From: Bacillota bacterium | GTDB taxonomy: Bacteria > Bacillota > Clostridia > DSM-8532 | Assembly: GCA_023440865.1 (NCBI GenBank) | Contig: JAEXRM010000080.1 | Location: 1-5,725 of the forward strand | Length of the DNA stretch: 5,725 nt | Direction of reading: 5' to 3' | In this document: positions 5,520 to 5,725 of the stretch, piece after piece | How the letters are laid out: each line of letters starts with the position of its first letter | How positions within the stretch are numbered: position 1 is the first letter of the stretch | Translations under genes and position numbers: made by a program | The notes under the pieces: model-generated | The model's database searches: none | Told to the model about the DNA's origin: nothing | The model's input: the letters and a program-made list of their open reading frames with translations, nothing else

Positions 5520-5725
5520 ATGCCGACTCTGCATATGCACGGCACCATGGGTCACATGCAGCATACACCAGGCACCCGGTTTTCCAGAGGCATACGCGCG
5601 CGTCTGATGCTGCTCATCGCCGTGATCGCGCTTGCCGGCTGCGGAAGGACCAGCGCCTCCCCCTCGACTGTCGGTTCCGACGGCAGCCCGGCCGTCTCCG
5701 CAGAAGCCTCTGCCACAGGCAAGAC
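5520..5725 (+). CDS. Lipoprotein, N-terminal part (runs off the window)
   Basis: The first 68 codons of a gene cut by the window edge, open throughout. The translation has a hydrophobic segment (about 29-39) ending in the lipobox LAGC, with Cys41 as the expected lipidation site. After it comes a Ser/Ala/Gly/Thr-rich tether, typical of a Gram-positive surface lipoprotein whose folded domain follows later. The region before the hydrophobic core is about 28 residues, unusually long, and its first 15 residues contain four His and four Met (MPTLHMHGTMGHMQH), followed by basic residues R20, R23, R26 and R28. An in-frame ATG at 5490 would lengthen it by ten residues. It is transcribed away from the ABC/two-component cluster and may share its regulation. 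Thioredoxin-like, solute-binding and metal-handling domains all occur behind such tethers, so function cannot be stated. Lipoprotein identity is fairly sure. Confidence 0.8.
   Translation, partial: MPTLHMHGTMGHMQHTPGTRFSRGIRARLMLLIAVIALAGCGRTSASPSTVGSDGSPAVSAEASATGK

Noticed and set aside
5191..5568. Minus-strand frame with repeated AVFFQAVFFRAAFF-like residues
   Set aside because: The Phe-rich repeat is only the 15-base DNA repeat read in another frame. There is no ribosome binding site, and the frame overlaps the start of the lipoprotein gene.

Overview
The window reads as chromosomal DNA of a GC-rich Gram-positive bacterium, most likely a Bacillota of the Paenibacillaceae type. This rests on the strong AGGAGG-like ribosome binding sites, the monoderm-style lipoprotein, the OmpR-family two-component pair beside an ABC-2 exporter, and the style of the secreted protein. 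GC is roughly 60% by eye. The assignment is inference; no marker gene is present.

Five genes lie head to tail on the minus strand. In order of transcription (right to left) they are: a secreted 340-residue protein with a Sec signal peptide (4081-5103); an ABC transporter ATPase of the BcrA/NatA/lantibiotic-immunity type (3221-3955); its six-helix ABC-2 permease, translationally coupled through a one-base stop/start overlap (2409-3221); a membrane sensor histidine kinase starting at GTG (740-2212); and an OmpR/PhoB-type response regulator (39-728) whose ribosome binding site fills the 11-base gap after the kinase. A fully ORF-filled plus strand over the same DNA is the usual antisense shadow of GC-rich genes.

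Three gaps interrupt the cluster. The 125-base gap 3956-4080 holds a long imperfect hairpin without a T tract. The 196-base gap 2213-2408 holds a 14-base tandem repeat just upstream of the kinase. The 415-base gap 5104-5519 separates the cluster from a divergent plus-strand gene and carries a 15-base tandem repeat, three hairpins and a candidate promoter in each direction. The divergent gene (5520 to the window end, incomplete) encodes a lipoprotein with lipobox L-A-G-C and an unusually long His/Met-rich segment before its membrane anchor.

The likely theme is envelope sensing and export. The kinase has a roughly 140-residue outside domain and could sense an envelope signal or toxic compound, phosphorylate the regulator, and adjust expression of the exporter and the secreted protein. 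No substrate can be named from the sequence. The least explained items are the secreted protein with its Gly/Met/His-rich insert, the two tandem repeats that share a CGG-N2-Y-GA pattern, and the divergent lipoprotein.
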